DNA of 64,000 nt from Bacteroidota bacterium (GTDB taxonomy: Bacteria; Bacteroidota; Bacteroidia; Flavobacteriales; Flavobacteriaceae). This document shows, in pieces, positions 1 to 10,164 of the stretch. The DNA lies in the NCBI GenBank assembly GCA_027592025.1, contig JAQCIQ010000006.1, forward strand, positions 1 through 64,000. The letters run 5' to 3'. A program made the position numbers and the translations under genes. Position 1 is the stretch's first letter; every line of letters starts with the position of its first letter. The notes under the pieces were generated by a model. That model was given only the letters and a program-made list of their open reading frames with translations, made no database searches and was not told the origin of the DNA.

Positions 1-488
1 CGGTTACTGGAGACATCGTGACGGGTACTCGAAATCTGAAAGGCAAAATTTTGATTATTAAGTTTAAAAATTGTTTGGTTACCTATAAGGATCAAGTCCT
101 ATTCCAACCAGATTGGGGGATTTATGATATGGCCGTTGGCAAGTCGGTGACTTCTGTATATTCGGGACCAGCAGACTTGAGCAGTTTTGACCTCACCCAA
201 ATCGTTTCCGAGACCAAGACCATTCATATCCCTAAAACGACAGAAGAACTCAAGCTTGACGACCTTTATGCCGCTGTGGATCAATTGCGTTCCTCATGGG
301 ATTGCGCTCTTGCAAAGCAAATCTTAGAAACCTTGAAAGTGGAGTACCCTAAAGATTGGTTGTTGTCATTTGAGTTGCTGCACGCAGCCCAACAAAACAG
401 GGAATCCCACTTGGTCGAAGACGTTAATGCCCATTTGAGCGTCTTAAAACAGAGACGACCAGAAATTGCTCATTTGTTAGGCAGCTGA
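1..488 (+). CDS. Aromatic amino acid (phenylalanine 4-) hydroxylase, C-terminal fragment
   Basis: This is the last 160 or so residues of a gene that starts left of the window; the frame is open from base 3. The text ITGTRNLKGK-type start, the FKNCLVTYKD stretch and WGIYDMAVGKSV followed by SGPAD are typical of the C-terminal extension of the long (about 580 aa) Bacteroidota phenylalanine 4-monooxygenase. The iron-binding catalytic core lies outside the window, so activity cannot be judged. The enzyme family hydroxylates phenylalanine to tyrosine with a pterin cofactor and iron. It is convergent with alaS, 5 nt away. The family call rests on recalled similarity of this tail region. Confidence 0.8.
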   Translation, partial: VTGDIVTGTRNLKGKILIIKFKNCLVTYKDQVLFQPDWGIYDMAVGKSVTSVYSGPADLSSFDLTQIVSETKTIHIPKTTEELKLDDLYAAVDQLRSSWDCALAKQILETLKVEYPKDWLLSFELLHAAQQNRESHLVEDVNAHLSVLKQRRPEIAHLLGS

Positions 489-493
489 TTATC

Positions 494-3106
494 TCATGAA
501 ATCAAGAGGCGACTGGCAGACAGTGCTGCACCAATTCCTTTAGGATTTTTACCACCAGCGGTAGCAAAAAAGTTTTGCCCTCCTCCACCTCCATCGATGT
601 GAATTCCCAACTCACGTATCACTTGACTGGCATCAAATCCGTTGGAATCCACAAGTTCTTTTGAAATATAGCAAGACAGAAAAGCCTTACCAGCAAATTC
701 GGAGGCCAAAATTATAAAAGCATTATTCTTCTCAGCGCCCAAAGCAAAAGATAGGTCTTTCAATCCCAGCGCGTCCATTTCTACCTGTTCGGCCAAGAAT
801 TGAACGCCACCTGTTGAGACGAAATTGTCAGACAAGGAAACTGCTAGCTGTCTCGCTTTTTCTCGTTTCAATTGCTCTACTTCCTTTCTCAAGGCCAAGT
901 TTTCAGCTTGCAAGGCTTCGATAGATTTTAGAGTACTGGTTGGGGATTTCAATGCGCTAGAAATTTCCTCAATTAATTTATCATTATGGTGAAAACGGGC
1001 TTTCACCTCATCACCTGTTATGGCTTCAATCCTTCTGATACCAAAAGCCACAGCAGTTTCAGTGGTAATTTTGAAATACCACAAATCCGAAGTTTGTTGC
1101 ACATGTGTACCACCGCAAAGCTCAATAGAAGAACCAAATTTAACGGTGCGCACAGTGTCGCCATATTTTTCGCCAAAAAGTGCCATGGCTCCAGTCGCGA
1201 TAGCCACCTCCATAGGCACCTGTCGCTGTTCTTCCAATTTGATATTGTCTCTTATGCGGTCGTTAACGAATTGTTCAACTGCCAGAATCTCCTCTTCCGA
1301 CAATTTTGCGTAATGAGAAAAATCAAATCTCAAATGTTTTGGCTGAACCGCAGATCCCTTCTGTTCTACGTGAGTTCCAAGTACCTCTCTAAGGGCTTGG
1401 TGTAGCAAATGAGTGGCGGTATGATTGCAAGTAGTCTGAACCCTCCGATGGCCATTGACAACTGCTTTGAAATTAGAATCGAGTTGCTTGGGCAATGCTT
1501 TTGTCAAGTGATACACTTGATCGTTCTCTTTTTTGGTATCAATCACTTCAATTTTTGATCCATCAGCCGACTCAATGTATCCCGAATCGCCAATCTGTCC
1601 TCCGCCTTCTGGATAAAAAGGGGTCAAATTGAACACCAATTGGAAAATGTCGCCACCTTTGGCATGAGTGACTTTTCGATATTTGGTTATTTTAACGATG
1701 GCTTCAGTATGGTCATAGCCAACAAACTTCTGTAGATCATCTTTTAACAGCACTGTCCAGTCGGCCGTGCTGCTTGCATCTGCTGATCTCGACCTGTCTT
1801 TTTGGGCCATTAAAGCCTTATCAAATCCTGTTTCATCAAGTTTCAGTCCCTTTTCATTGAGAATCAATGACGTCAAATCCACTGGAAATCCAAAGGTATC
1901 GTAAAGTTCAAAAGCTTTTTGACCATCTAAAGTTTTTGAACTCATGTCATCAATCATTTGATCTAGTCGAATTAACCCTTGATCTAAGGTCTTCAAAAAG
2001 GAAGATTCTTCCTCCTTAATTACATTCGATACCAGTTGGATTTGGTATCTAATTTCGGGAAAGGCTTCGCCCATTTGGTCGGCTAAAACTTGAGTCAATT
2101 TAAAAATAAATGGTTCTTTGATGTCTAAAAAAGTAAATCCATACCGCACAGCACGCCTGAGAATACGTCGAATCACATAACCTGCCCCGTTATTTGAAGG
2201 CAATTGTCCATCGGCAATAGCAAAAGCTACAGCTCGACAATGATCTGCAATGACTCGAATGGCAATGTCGTTTTTTTCACTCTGACCATATCGATTATTG
2301 GTTAAGTTTTCAATTTTTTTAATGAGAGGTTGGAACACATCAGTATCGTAATTCGAAGTTTTGCCTTGAAGTACCATGCAGAGTCTTTCGAATCCCATGC
2401 CTGTATCGATGTGCTGTTGAGGAAGATTTTCTAAGGACCCATTTGCCAACCGATTGAATTGCATAAAAACTAAGTTCCAAACTTCTACAACCTGAGGATG
2501 ATCTTGGTTCACCAATGTCTTGCCATCAACCAGAGCTCTCTCTTCGGCCGAACGCACGTCGACATGTATTTCACTACAAGGTCCGCATGGTCCTTGCGAA
2601 CCCATTTCCCAAAAATTGTCCTTCTTATTGCCGTTGAGAATTCTTTCTTCTGCAATCAACTGCTTCCACAATCGAAAAGACTCTTCGTCTTTTGGCAGTT
2701 GATCGGTTTGGTCACCCTCAAAAACAGTAACATAAATTTGTGCAGGATCAATTTTAAATTGGACAGTAAGTAATTCCCAAGCCCAGTTTATAGCATCTTT
2801 TTTAAAGTAATCTCCAAAACTCCAATTGCCCATCATTTCGAAAAGAGTGTGGTGATAAGTATCGTAACCCACATCCTCAAGGTCATTGTGTTTTCCTGAT
2901 ACGCGAAGGCATTTTTGAGTATTAGCAACTCTAGGATTTTTAGGCAACTTAGTCCCCAAAAAATAAGATTTGAACGGAGCCATACCCGAGTTCACAAACA
3001 TCAACGATGGATCATCCTTTAGAACTAATGGTGCCGACGGAACCAGCTGATGGCCTTTCGATTCAAAAAAACTAAGAAATTGATTTCGAATATCTTGTGA
3101 GGTCAT
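494..3106 (-). CDS. alaS: Alanyl-tRNA synthetase
   Basis: Charges tRNA-Ala with alanine in the cytoplasm. The product is about 870 aa, the usual length for AlaRS. The N-terminal class II core begins with [17 protein letters not shown], and NSGMAPFK and the [10 protein letters not shown] stretch are typical. The editing domain shows HTATHLLH near residue 560 and the zinc-site motif ELCGGTHV near residue 665; a coiled-coil and the C-Ala domain rich in Gly (IDGGGGGQ) follow. The frame extends 9 codons further upstream, but the ATG at 3106 gives the family-standard [10 protein letters not shown] start and is preferred. It is divergent from the M23 peptidase gene, with about 100 nt between the chosen starts. 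Confidence 0.97.
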   Translation of the reverse strand: MTSQDIRNQFLSFFESKGHQLVPSAPLVLKDDPSLMFVNSGMAPFKSYFLGTKLPKNPRVANTQKCLRVSGKHNDLEDVGYDTYHHTLFEMMGNWSFGDYFKKDAINWAWELLTVQFKIDPAQIYVTVFEGDQTDQLPKDEESFRLWKQLIAEERILNGNKKDNFWEMGSQGPCGPCSEIHVDVRSAEERALVDGKTLVNQDHPQVVEVWNLVFMQFNRLANGSLENLPQQHIDTGMGFERLCMVLQGKTSNYDTDVFQPLIKKIENLTNNRYGQSEKNDIAIRVIADHCRAVAFAIADGQLPSNNGAGYVIRRILRRAVRYGFTFLDIKEPFIFKLTQVLADQMGEAFPEIRYQIQLVSNVIKEEESSFLKTLDQGLIRLDQMIDDMSSKTLDGQKAFELYDTFGFPVDLTSLILNEKGLKLDETGFDKALMAQKDRSRSADASSTADWTVLLKDDLQKFVGYDHTEAIVKITKYRKVTHAKGGDIFQLVFNLTPFYPEGGGQIGDSGYIESADGSKIEVIDTKKENDQVYHLTKALPKQLDSNFKAVVNGHRRVQTTCNHTATHLLHQALREVLGTHVEQKGSAVQPKHLRFDFSHYAKLSEEEILAVEQFVNDRIRDNIKLEEQRQVPMEVAIATGAMALFGEKYGDTVRTVKFGSSIELCGGTHVQQTSDLWYFKITTETAVAFGIRRIEAITGDEVKARFHHNDKLIEEISSALKSPTSTLKSIEALQAENLALRKEVEQLKREKARQLAVSLSDNFVSTGGVQFLAEQVEMDALGLKDLSFALGAEKNNAFIILASEFAGKAFLSCYISKELVDSNGFDASQVIRELGIHIDGGGGGQNFFATAGGKNPKGIGAALSASRLLIS

Positions 3107-3152
3107 TGAGCATGGATTTTGGTTAAAAGCCAATTTAGTTCAAAACAATTTT

Positions 3153-3160
3153 TATATTTG
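3153..3160 (+). promoter_or_regulatory. Candidate -7 box for the M23 peptidase gene
   Basis: TATATTTG matches the Bacteroidota -7 consensus TAnnTTTG exactly and lies 45 nt before the ATG at 3206. No good TTTG is seen 17-23 nt upstream, so only half of the promoter is supported. Confidence 0.45.
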
Positions 3161-3183
3161 CTAGGCATTTGTGCCGGCTTTGG

Positions 3184-3191
3184 CAAATTTA
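3184..3191 (-). promoter_or_regulatory. Candidate -7 box for alaS
   Basis: On the minus strand this reads TAAATTTG, an exact TAnnTTTG, about 78 nt before the alaS ATG. There is no clear -33 element. It would overlap the leader of the divergent peptidase gene. Confidence 0.3.
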
Positions 3192-3205
3192 GCGCTTTTT
3201 GGATT

Positions 3206-4177
3206 ATGTCTAAAGTAAAATACCATTATGACCCCGAATCCCTGTCCTTTAAACGTGTAGAGCGTAAAAAAGGCAAGACGGTCGGATATGGTATTATGTT
3301 TGTTTTGGCCGCTTTACTTGCTGGTCTGTTCATCAACTTTATTGCGGGAAAATATGTTGCTACCCCGAGAGAGAAAGCTTTGTCGCGTGAATTGGCGAAC
3401 ATGAAACTTCAGTTTGAAATCATCAATAAGAAGATGGCTCAAGCGGAGGAAGTACTCTCAGACATTGAGTCCAGAGACAACAATTTATACCGCCATTATT
3501 TTGAAACTAATCCTATTCCTGAGGAGCAAAGAAGAGCTGGTTTTGGGGGTGTCAATCGATATAAGGATCTCGAAGGATACGATAATTCCGAATTGATTAT
3601 TGCTTCTCAAAAAAGGTTGGACATACTTCAAAAACAGATCGTTGTTCAGTCCAAATCGCTCGATGAAATTGTAAAACTGGCCGAAGATCAAGAGAAACTG
3701 TTGGCTTCTATTCCTGCTATTCAGCCTGTTAATAACAAAGATTTGTCTCACATGGCGTCTGGCTATGGCTACCGTGCCGACCCATATACCAAGGTCAATA
3801 AATTCCACTATGGCATGGATTTCACGGCACCAAAAAACACCCCTGTTTATGCCTCTGGCGATGGGGTTGTGGTCAGAGCAGACAGCAAGTCGTCTGGCTA
3901 CGGCAATCACATTAGGATTGACCACGGTTTTGGTTATGTGAGTCTTTATGCACACCTCAACAAATACAATGTACAGGTCAATCAACGTGTTAAGCGCGGA
4001 GACTTGATAGGATATGTCGGTAGTACTGGTAGATCAAAGGCTCCGCACTTGCACTACGAAATTTTCAAGGACAATGAACGCATCAACCCTGTGAATTTTT
4101 ACTATGGCAATCTAACGCCAGAAGAATACAACGAACTGCTTCTTAATGCCTCAATCCAAAATATTTCTTTAGACTAA
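3206..4177 (+). CDS. M23 family zinc metallopeptidase, membrane anchored
   Basis: A 323 aa cell-envelope peptidoglycan hydrolase or hydrolase regulator. It has one transmembrane segment near residues 30-50 (GIMFVLAALLAGLFINF), a coiled-coil of about 100 residues, then a C-terminal LytM/M23 domain. In that domain HYGMDFTAP supplies the first zinc His and Asp, and APHLHYEIF supplies the HxH pair, so the catalytic set looks intact. The frame is open for 29 codons upstream, but MSKVKYHYDPESLSF is the family-typical start. The stop overlaps the MerR-type gene start (TAATG), so the two are translationally coupled. Members of this type cut peptide cross-links during growth and division; the exact bond is not evident. 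Confidence 0.9.
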   Translation: MSKVKYHYDPESLSFKRVERKKGKTVGYGIMFVLAALLAGLFINFIAGKYVATPREKALSRELANMKLQFEIINKKMAQAEEVLSDIESRDNNLYRHYFETNPIPEEQRRAGFGGVNRYKDLEGYDNSELIIASQKRLDILQKQIVVQSKSLDEIVKLAEDQEKLLASIPAIQPVNNKDLSHMASGYGYRADPYTKVNKFHYGMDFTAPKNTPVYASGDGVVVRADSKSSGYGNHIRIDHGFGYVSLYAHLNKYNVQVNQRVKRGDLIGYVGSTGRSKAPHLHYEIFKDNERINPVNFYYGNLTPEEYNELLLNASIQNISLD

Positions 4178-4506
4178 TGCAACCTAACCTACCTGAGAAA
4201 AGATATTACGGCATTGGAGAGGTATCCAAAGCATTTGGAGTGAACGCTTCCTTAATTAGATTTTGGGAGAAAGAATTTGACATTCTTCGTCCCAAAAAGA
4301 ATGCTAAAGGCAATCGCAAATTCACCCCAGATGACATCAAAAATTTGCAAGAAATTTATTTGCTGGTCAAAGAACGTGGCTTCACGCTAGACGGTGCCAA
4401 ACAACAGCTCAAACTCAAGAAAAAAGCTGGATTGGACAACCACGAGTTGATTTTGAAACTAGAGCGCATCAAAAGCGAATTGATTGCAATCAAAGAAAAT
4501 CTTTAG
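4177..4506 (+). CDS. MerR-family transcriptional regulator
   Basis: A 109 aa DNA-binding protein. The N-terminal winged helix-turn-helix is clear: YYGIGEVSKAFGVNASLIRFWEKEFDILRPKK, followed by a KFTPDDIKNLQEI segment. It lacks the long effector-binding C-terminus and ends in a short helical tail (residues 80-109) that may dimerise. No metal-binding Cys pattern is present. It overlaps the upstream peptidase gene by one base, which suggests co-expression. Stand-alone MerR-like proteins of this size beside an M23 peptidase gene are common in Bacteroidota. The target is unknown. Confidence 0.88.
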   Translation: MQPNLPEKRYYGIGEVSKAFGVNASLIRFWEKEFDILRPKKNAKGNRKFTPDDIKNLQEIYLLVKERGFTLDGAKQQLKLKKKAGLDNHELILKLERIKSELIAIKENL

Positions 4507-4511
4507 ACTCC

Positions 4512-5813
4512 CTATTTTTTTCTCATGTAAACGGTAACCGGCACGCCGTGAAAATCGTAGTGCTCTCTCAGCTTGTTTTCTAGAAACCTTTTGTAAGGCT
4601 CTTTGACATATTGCGGCAAGTTGCAGAAAAAAGCAAACTGAGGTTGCGGAGTAGGCAACTGAGTAATGTACTTGATTTTAACGTATTTACCCTTGTGAGC
4701 AGGAGGAGGTCTAAATGCTATTTCGGGTAAAAGAACGTCGTTCAAATCTTTGGTTTTGATTCTCTTGAATCGGTTATTATAGACCGCGACAGCCATTTCG
4801 ATGGCCTTGTATATTCTTTGGTTGGTCAAAGCCGACATGAATATGATAGGGACATCCGTAAAAGGCTCAATTTCCTCACGAATTTTGGCCTCAAATTCTT
4901 TCATAGTCTTGTGGTCCTTATCTACCAAGTCCCATTTGTTGACCAAAATAACAATCCCTTTGCGGTTTCGTTCCGCTAGCCAGAAGATGTTCTGAACTTG
5001 ACCATCGAACCCACGAGTGGCATCAAGTAATATTAGACAAACGTCGGAATGCTCTATAGCTCTTACTGATCTCATGACTGAGAAAAATTCCAAGTCTTCT
5101 TTAACCTTGCTTTTTCTCCTGATTCCAGCTGTATCAACCAAATTGAATTCAAATCCAAAACGATTGTACTTGGTGTCCATTGAATCGCGCGTCGTTCCAG
5201 CGATGTCAGTAACAATGTATCGCTCCTCTCCGATCAGCGCATTGATAAATGACGATTTGCCAGCATTAGGTCTTCCTACAACTGCGAATCTAGGAAGTTG
5301 GTTATCTTCCTTCAAGGGTTTATCGGGAAGCGCCTCTATAATGGCGTCGAGCAAATCGCCAGTGCCACTTCCACTGATGCTTGCAATAGTGAAATATTCA
5401 CCTAATCCCAGCGCATAAAACTCGACGGCATCCTTTTCTCGGTTTGTATTGTCCACCTTATTCACTGCCAAAAAAACAGGTTTGTTTACCTTTCTCAACA
5501 GCATGGCCACGTCTTCGTCCATGCCAGTAACTCCTGCTTCAACATCCACCATAAAAACGATAACATCAGCCTCGTCTATAGCCAACTCAACCTGTTTATC
5601 GATTTCAGATTCGAACACATCATCACTACCGCGGACATAACCACCGGTGTCAATGACGGAAAATTCCCTTCCATTCCAGTCCGATCGACCATAGTGGCGG
5701 TCACGTGTAACACCAGACGTGGCGTCAACAATCGCTTCGCGACGCTGAATCAATCGGTTAAATAAAGTGGATTTCCCAACATTGGGTCGACCTACTATGG
5801 CTACAATACTCAT
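4512..5813 (-). CDS. der: Ribosome biogenesis GTPase Der (EngA)
   Basis: A double-GTPase of 433 aa that acts in assembly of the 50S ribosomal subunit. Two G domains are visible. The first has GRPNVGKST near residue 8, DTGG, and NKVD near 117. The second has GRPNAGKSS near residue 180, [10 protein letters not shown], and NKWD near 290. A KH-like C-terminal domain (residues 350-433) follows, ending in VYMRKK. Length and domain order match the family. It is convergent with the MerR-type gene, 5 nt apart. Confidence 0.97.
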   Translation of the reverse strand: MSIVAIVGRPNVGKSTLFNRLIQRREAIVDATSGVTRDRHYGRSDWNGREFSVIDTGGYVRGSDDVFESEIDKQVELAIDEADVIVFMVDVEAGVTGMDEDVAMLLRKVNKPVFLAVNKVDNTNREKDAVEFYALGLGEYFTIASISGSGTGDLLDAIIEALPDKPLKEDNQLPRFAVVGRPNAGKSSFINALIGEERYIVTDIAGTTRDSMDTKYNRFGFEFNLVDTAGIRRKSKVKEDLEFFSVMRSVRAIEHSDVCLILLDATRGFDGQVQNIFWLAERNRKGIVILVNKWDLVDKDHKTMKEFEAKIREEIEPFTDVPIIFMSALTNQRIYKAIEMAVAVYNNRFKRIKTKDLNDVLLPEIAFRPPPAHKGKYVKIKYITQLPTPQPQFAFFCNLPQYVKEPYKRFLENKLREHYDFHGVPVTVYMRKK

Positions 5814-5830
5814 CTTTCAGAAAATATTGG

Positions 5831-5838
5831 CAAAAGTA
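5831..5838 (-). promoter_or_regulatory. Candidate -7 box for der
   Basis: Read on the minus strand this is TACTTTTG, an exact TAnnTTTG, 17 nt before the der ATG. A TTTG at the right distance upstream is not seen. Confidence 0.45.
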
Positions 5839-5891
5839 ATACTTCCTGAGGGATTCAGAGCGGTTTGTGCGTCACCAAATAAGTCTAGAAA

Positions 5892-6092
5892 TTATTTGAC
5901 CTCGAGGGAGATTTTAGCGTTGATGCGATAACTTGTTATTTTACCATCCGAAACAGTTGCGCTTTGATTTTGAATGTTTACCGAGCGAATATTTTTTACG
6001 GTTTTTGATGCATGGGCGAGTGCGTTCTGTGCAGCATCCTCCCAGCCTTTGGGTGAATCAGCTAAAACTTCGATGACTTTAATAATTGACAT
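5892..6092 (-). CDS. Dodecin family flavin-binding protein
   Basis: A 66 aa protein of the dodecin family, small proteins that form dodecameric shells and store or sequester flavins. The sequence has the typical start IIKVIEVLADSPKGWEDAA, the middle ASKTVKNIRSVNI, and the final strand ITSYRINAKISLEV. Length fits the 65-75 aa norm. A canonical dodecin has a Trp near residue 36 that stacks on flavin; here that area reads TVKNIRSVNIQNQS, and the only Trp is in PKGWEDA, so the mode of ligand binding is open. It has its own promoter. Confidence 0.9.
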   Translation of the reverse strand: MSIIKVIEVLADSPKGWEDAAQNALAHASKTVKNIRSVNIQNQSATVSDGKITSYRINAKISLEVK

Positions 6093-6136
6093 AATGAGTA
6101 GATTTAGGGGTTAGGAGCAGCATTGTCGTGCCTTGA

Positions 6137-6166
6137 TAAAGATAAAAAATATTGACGAAGAACCAA
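6137..6166 (-). promoter_or_regulatory. Promoter of the dodecin gene
   Basis: Minus strand: TTG (6166-6164), 19 nt, TATCTTTA (6144-6137). One mismatch to TAnnTTTG, with ideal spacing. It predicts a leader of about 38 nt before the ATG at 6092. Confidence 0.6.
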
Positions 6167-6185
6167 TAAATTAAAGTTCAATAAA

Positions 6186-7430
6186 TCAAAATCTTCTTTG
6201 AGGCGACAAGGGGGCTAGGTCAATATCTGGATTCACGCAGTCAATAATCTGTTGACACAGTAAGCCTGTAATTGGCCCTAAACTCCACCCCATCATGCCA
6301 TGACCAGTGGCTATAACCAGATTACTGTATTGATCCACTCGACCAATGTAGGGCAATCCATCGGGCGACAGTGGACGCATTCCCGATACTGCTTCGCGTT
6401 TAGAATTGGTAGGAATTTCGACTGACGGATAATACCTTTTGGCGGCACGAGCAATGGCTTCCACCCGCTCCTTACGAATCATGGTGTTGATTCCCGACAA
6501 TTCCATTGTTCCAGCAAACCGCGTAAAATCTTTCATCGGGGTTACTGCGACTTTTGCCTCCATAAGAATGGCTGGAATACTGATGCCAGTTGGTTCATTC
6601 ACGTTGATACGATAGCCTTTTCCTGCTTCTAAAGACAAGCCAATGCCGATTTTCTTTAACAAAGCTTTTGTCCATACGCCTGAAGCAATGACTAATTCAT
6701 CTGGACGAAACTGCTCAATTTCTGTTTCTACAGAGGTTATGACTGAGCCAGTAGTATTGATATTGAGTACCTGAGAATGATTGTTGATGGCAACACCTTG
6801 TTTTAGCAGATAAGACTTCATGGCGACCATGAACTCATGGGGCGTTGAATGGGAGTCGCAGTGGTAATGGAATGCCCCCAGAATATCCATATCCGCTTCT
6901 GGTTGCAACTTGAGCACTTCCTCTGGGCTCAAACTGGTGACCCTTAATCCCATGGCTTGGGCTGCCAACACCACCTCTTGCTCGTGATCTTTTGCCTTTT
7001 GGGTTTGATATGCCATCAAAAGACCCTTTTTTTCTAAATGGAAATTCAGATTGCGATTGCTATGTAACTCGTTATAGAGCAAGCTACTCGCTGTGTTCAG
7101 TTTTTCAATGATCGGCATGGCCTTTTTGACATGTGCCGAGTTTGAGGATTTATAAAAATTCCAAGCCCAACGGAATAGGTCGGCATTTAATCGGGGTTTA
7201 ATATAAAACGGACTCGAACTGCTAAGCATGTATTTCAGTCCAAGGGATACCATTCCAGGAGCGGCAAAAGGCATGATATGACTTGGGGTAAGATATCCTG
7301 CGTTGACAAAGGAAGCCCCAGTTTGACCATCCGACTGATCAAGAATCGTAACTTGATGTCCTGCTTTGGACAAATGATAGGCTGCACACATTCCGATGAT
7401 ACCGCCTCCTACAATTACGCAGTGCTTCAT
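6186..7430 (-). CDS. FAD-dependent D-amino acid dehydrogenase, probably D-hydroxyproline dehydrogenase
   Basis: A 414 aa DadA-type oxidoreductase. The N-terminus carries the dinucleotide-binding fold VIVGGGIIGMCAAYHLSKAG, and the C-terminal region has the usual SGMRPLSPDGLPYIG and GHGMMGWSLGP segments of the DAO fold. It is the last gene of a five-gene operon, 6 nt after the 4-hydroxyproline epimerase gene. From the family and context it should oxidise cis-4-hydroxy-D-proline to 1-pyrroline-4-hydroxy-2-carboxylate, passing electrons to the respiratory chain. Substrate is inferred from neighbours: DadA-family enzymes also act on D-alanine and other D-amino acids. Confidence 0.85.
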   Translation of the reverse strand: MKHCVIVGGGIIGMCAAYHLSKAGHQVTILDQSDGQTGASFVNAGYLTPSHIMPFAAPGMVSLGLKYMLSSSSPFYIKPRLNADLFRWAWNFYKSSNSAHVKKAMPIIEKLNTASSLLYNELHSNRNLNFHLEKKGLLMAYQTQKAKDHEQEVVLAAQAMGLRVTSLSPEEVLKLQPEADMDILGAFHYHCDSHSTPHEFMVAMKSYLLKQGVAINNHSQVLNINTTGSVITSVETEIEQFRPDELVIASGVWTKALLKKIGIGLSLEAGKGYRINVNEPTGISIPAILMEAKVAVTPMKDFTRFAGTMELSGINTMIRKERVEAIARAAKRYYPSVEIPTNSKREAVSGMRPLSPDGLPYIGRVDQYSNLVIATGHGMMGWSLGPITGLLCQQIIDCVNPDIDLAPLSPQRRF

Positions 7431-7436
7431 AACTTT

Positions 7437-8438
7437 CTATATCACTTGAAATCCACCAACATAAGGGTCATCGTCATCCAAAATAATCTGGTTATACCCC
7501 GTTATTCTCGCCCATCCTTCGACACTTGGCACAATGGCCTTGAAATTTCCAACTGAAGCGTATTCTTCAATTCGACCTATGAATTTTGAACCAATAATGC
7601 TTTCGTGTATAAATTCATCGCCTTGTTTCAATTTGCCCTGGGCATGCCATTGAGCCATTCGAGCCGAAGTCCCTGTCCCACAAGGGGATCGGTCAATTGC
7701 CTTATCTCCGTAGAAAACGGCATTTCGGGCAGTTGCTTTTGGGTCAAGAGTTATACCAGTCCATAGGATGTGGCTCAACCCAAAAATCCTGTCATCCAAA
7801 GGATGCTTGAATTCGTATAGCACATTGAGTCTTTTTCTGAGTTCTCTACTCCATGAGATCAACTCATCGGCCGAATGATGTTCCAAGCCTCTAAAATGGT
7901 TTTGCACATCTACAATGGCATAGAAGTTCCCCCCAAAAGCAACATCAACCCTAAGAGGCCCTAAGGTTGGACATTCGACTTCAAGGGCTTCTCGATACAA
8001 AAAAGAAGGAACATTAGTCAGCCTAACCGATGTGATGCGATCTCCATCACTTTGATAGGTTACTTTGACCAGACCAGCTGGAGTTTCCAACCTCAATTGA
8101 CCTTTAGTTTTTGGTACAACAAGTCCTTCCTCTAACATTACCGTGACGGTTCCAATAGTGCCATGACCACACATCGGTAAGCAACCGCTTGTTTCTATAA
8201 ATAAAACTCCAATATCATTGGCTGGGTCTGAAGGAGGATAAAGAATGCTACCACTCATCATATCATGTCCTCTCGGCTCAAACATCAGTCCCTTTCTGAT
8301 CCAATCGAATTCTTTGAGAAAGTGCTGTCTTTTGTCGGAAATGGTTTTACCAACCAGAATTGGTCCACCAGATCTGATGACTCGCACTGGATTGCCACAA
8401 GTGTGCGCATCGACACAGTCGAAAATATGTCTAGCCAT
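7437..8438 (-). CDS. 4-hydroxyproline 2-epimerase (proline racemase family)
   Basis: A 333 aa member of the proline racemase superfamily that interconverts trans-4-hydroxy-L-proline and cis-4-hydroxy-D-proline. Both catalytic cysteines are present: the first in PMCGHGTIG, the second in RSPCGTGTSA. This separates it from trans-3-hydroxyproline dehydratases, which have Thr at the second site. The substrate-recognition text DAHTCGNPVRVI at the N-terminus is typical of epimerases. The frame extends 15 codons upstream, but the ATG at 8438 gives the family start MARHIFDCVDAHTCG and overlaps the previous gene by 8 nt. It sits between the DUF885 peptidase and the dehydrogenase genes. Confidence 0.93.
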   Translation of the reverse strand: MARHIFDCVDAHTCGNPVRVIRSGGPILVGKTISDKRQHFLKEFDWIRKGLMFEPRGHDMMSGSILYPPSDPANDIGVLFIETSGCLPMCGHGTIGTVTVMLEEGLVVPKTKGQLRLETPAGLVKVTYQSDGDRITSVRLTNVPSFLYREALEVECPTLGPLRVDVAFGGNFYAIVDVQNHFRGLEHHSADELISWSRELRKRLNVLYEFKHPLDDRIFGLSHILWTGITLDPKATARNAVFYGDKAIDRSPCGTGTSARMAQWHAQGKLKQGDEFIHESIIGSKFIGRIEEYASVGNFKAIVPSVEGWARITGYNQIILDDDDPYVGGFQVI

Positions 8439-10164
8439 TTTTTGCTTTGGTGTTTGAGATATAGGACTCAACGAGCTGCTCAAGAATGGTCAAGGTAACT
8501 GTTCCCTCTTTCAAAATGGTATGATGAAATTCTCGGATATCAAATTGTTCTCCCAATTCCATTTCCGCCTGTTCTCTCAACCTTCTAATGGTCAGTTCTC
8601 CTACTTTGTAAGACAATGCTTGGCCAGGCCATGAAATGTATCGGTCGATTTCAGTGTTCACTTCATGTACCGACAAGGCAGTATTGTCTTTTAAAAATGT
8701 TACTGCCTCGTCTCGGGTCCAACCGAAAGCGTGAATACCAGTATCAACGACCAATCTGCAAGCGCGCCACATTTCATAAGTCAGTTTGCCAAAGGACTCG
8801 TATGGTGTGGTATAAATCCCCATTTCATTACCCAAGTATTCGGAATATAGACCCCATCCTTCACCGTAAGCCGACAAATATAAATCTCTTCTGAATTGTG
8901 GTATTTGATCGCCCAGTTCGCTATTCCAAGTCATCTGCAAATGATGCCCTGGAACTGCCTCATGGGCGCTCAGTGATGGCAAGACATAAAGTGGTCTGCT
9001 CGGCAGATTGAAAGTATTGACCCAATAGAAACCTGGCCGAGTGCTACCAACGCTGGTTGGAATATACCTGCCTCCAGTGTACTTGGGAGCAATAGCATCT
9101 GGCACCGGCGCAACCCCATAGGGCATTCGAGGCAACTCTTTAAATAGCTTGGGCAATTCGGCATCGATACGCTTACAAATGTCCCTAGCTATCATCAACA
9201 ATTCTTCTCCAGAACTGGAATAGAACTGAGGGTCAGTCCGCAAATACTCCAAGAATGAAGAAAAATCTCCCTTAAAGCCAATCTGATTAATGATATCTAC
9301 CATTTCTTGGTAAATTCTTTCCACCTCCTTTAATCCCATTTGATGAACTTCCGCAGGGGTTAAATCAAGGGTAGTATAATAGGCTACTCTGTTTTGATAA
9401 TAGGCTGTTCCATTCGGAATTTCCGAAATGCCAATACTTTGACGTGCTGCTGGAAAATAGTCGTTTTCAAAAAATGATTTGATTCTTTTAAACTGAGGTA
9501 CAACGGTTTCATTAATCAAACTTTCTCCGAGCTTAACGATAGAATCCTTTTGAGAAACGCTATAAATCGCGGGCAAATTCAGAAACGGTCTGAAATAGAA
9601 ATTATCACTCGCATTTTCAGTAATTTGGTCGTTATAGGTCGATTCATATCCTTCAAAAATAACTCTAGGCTGAGTTATGCCCTGAGCAATTCCCTTTTCA
9701 AGCAACTCCAAATGTTGATCTACAAACACTGGAAGTGCTTCGAGTTTGTTGATATAGTCTTCGACCTGCTGTTTGGTGTCTAGGGTTCGAACTTCGTAGG
9801 CCAAATCGTTGTGAAATCCAGAATCTGAGAGCAAAGGGTTGAGATATGCCTTAAACTCAAAATAGTCAATCTGTTCTTGCAATACGAACAGCTGTAATTC
9901 AACTGAAATACGGTCGGACTCCGACAGTTTGTCTAAATTCAATTTTTGAAGAGCATCAATTTGGGTTTGAGCAAATTCGGCATCCGACGCGAAACGATCT
10001 TCTGCGAAATACCCCAGGGGGTATTGACCCTCATCGTAGGACTTGCGATTTTCGATGCGTTCCAAAATGATTTCTAGCTGCGAAGAACTATCGACATCGA
10101 CACAAGATGACAGCCCAAAACAAGCCATCAGTACTATCCCTCGACATAAAACGGTGTGATTCAT
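8431..10164 (-). CDS. DUF885 family lipoprotein, predicted metallopeptidase
   Basis: A 577 aa protein with a lipoprotein signal (lipobox LSSC near residue 21), so it is probably anchored in the envelope. The C-terminal half has the family hallmark HEAVPGHH (SLSAHEAVPGHHLQ), an HExxH-like zinc site, followed by a downstream EGWGLYSEYLG segment that likely supplies the third ligand. DUF885 proteins are regarded as metallopeptidases, but few have been characterised. It lies inside the hydroxyproline operon, overlapping both neighbours (ATGA with the dehydrogenase gene upstream, 8 nt with the epimerase gene downstream). I infer that it may release hydroxyproline or hydroxyproline peptides from larger peptides; the sequence alone does not show this. 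Confidence 0.88.
   Translation of the reverse strand: MNHTVLCRGIVLMACFGLSSCVDVDSSSQLEIILERIENRKSYDEGQYPLGYFAEDRFASDAEFAQTQIDALQKLNLDKLSESDRISVELQLFVLQEQIDYFEFKAYLNPLLSDSGFHNDLAYEVRTLDTKQQVEDYINKLEALPVFVDQHLELLEKGIAQGITQPRVIFEGYESTYNDQITENASDNFYFRPFLNLPAIYSVSQKDSIVKLGESLINETVVPQFKRIKSFFENDYFPAARQSIGISEIPNGTAYYQNRVAYYTTLDLTPAEVHQMGLKEVERIYQEMVDIINQIGFKGDFSSFLEYLRTDPQFYSSSGEELLMIARDICKRIDAELPKLFKELPRMPYGVAPVPDAIAPKYTGGRYIPTSVGSTRPGFYWVNTFNLPSRPLYVLPSLSAHEAVPGHHLQMTWNSELGDQIPQFRRDLYLSAYGEGWGLYSEYLGNEMGIYTTPYESFGKLTYEMWRACRLVVDTGIHAFGWTRDEAVTFLKDNTALSVHEVNTEIDRYISWPGQALSYKVGELTIRRLREQAEMELGEQFDIREFHHTILKEGTVTLTILEQLVESYISNTKAKNG

Noticed and set aside
986-1405. Plus-strand open frames inside alaS, der, dnaE and other genes
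   Set aside because: They are antisense to well-supported genes, lack recognisable domains and have no own start signals.
7437-8438. trans-3-hydroxyproline dehydratase
   Set aside because: The second active-site residue is Cys (SPCGTGT), not Thr, and the neighbouring genes fit the 4-hydroxyproline route.
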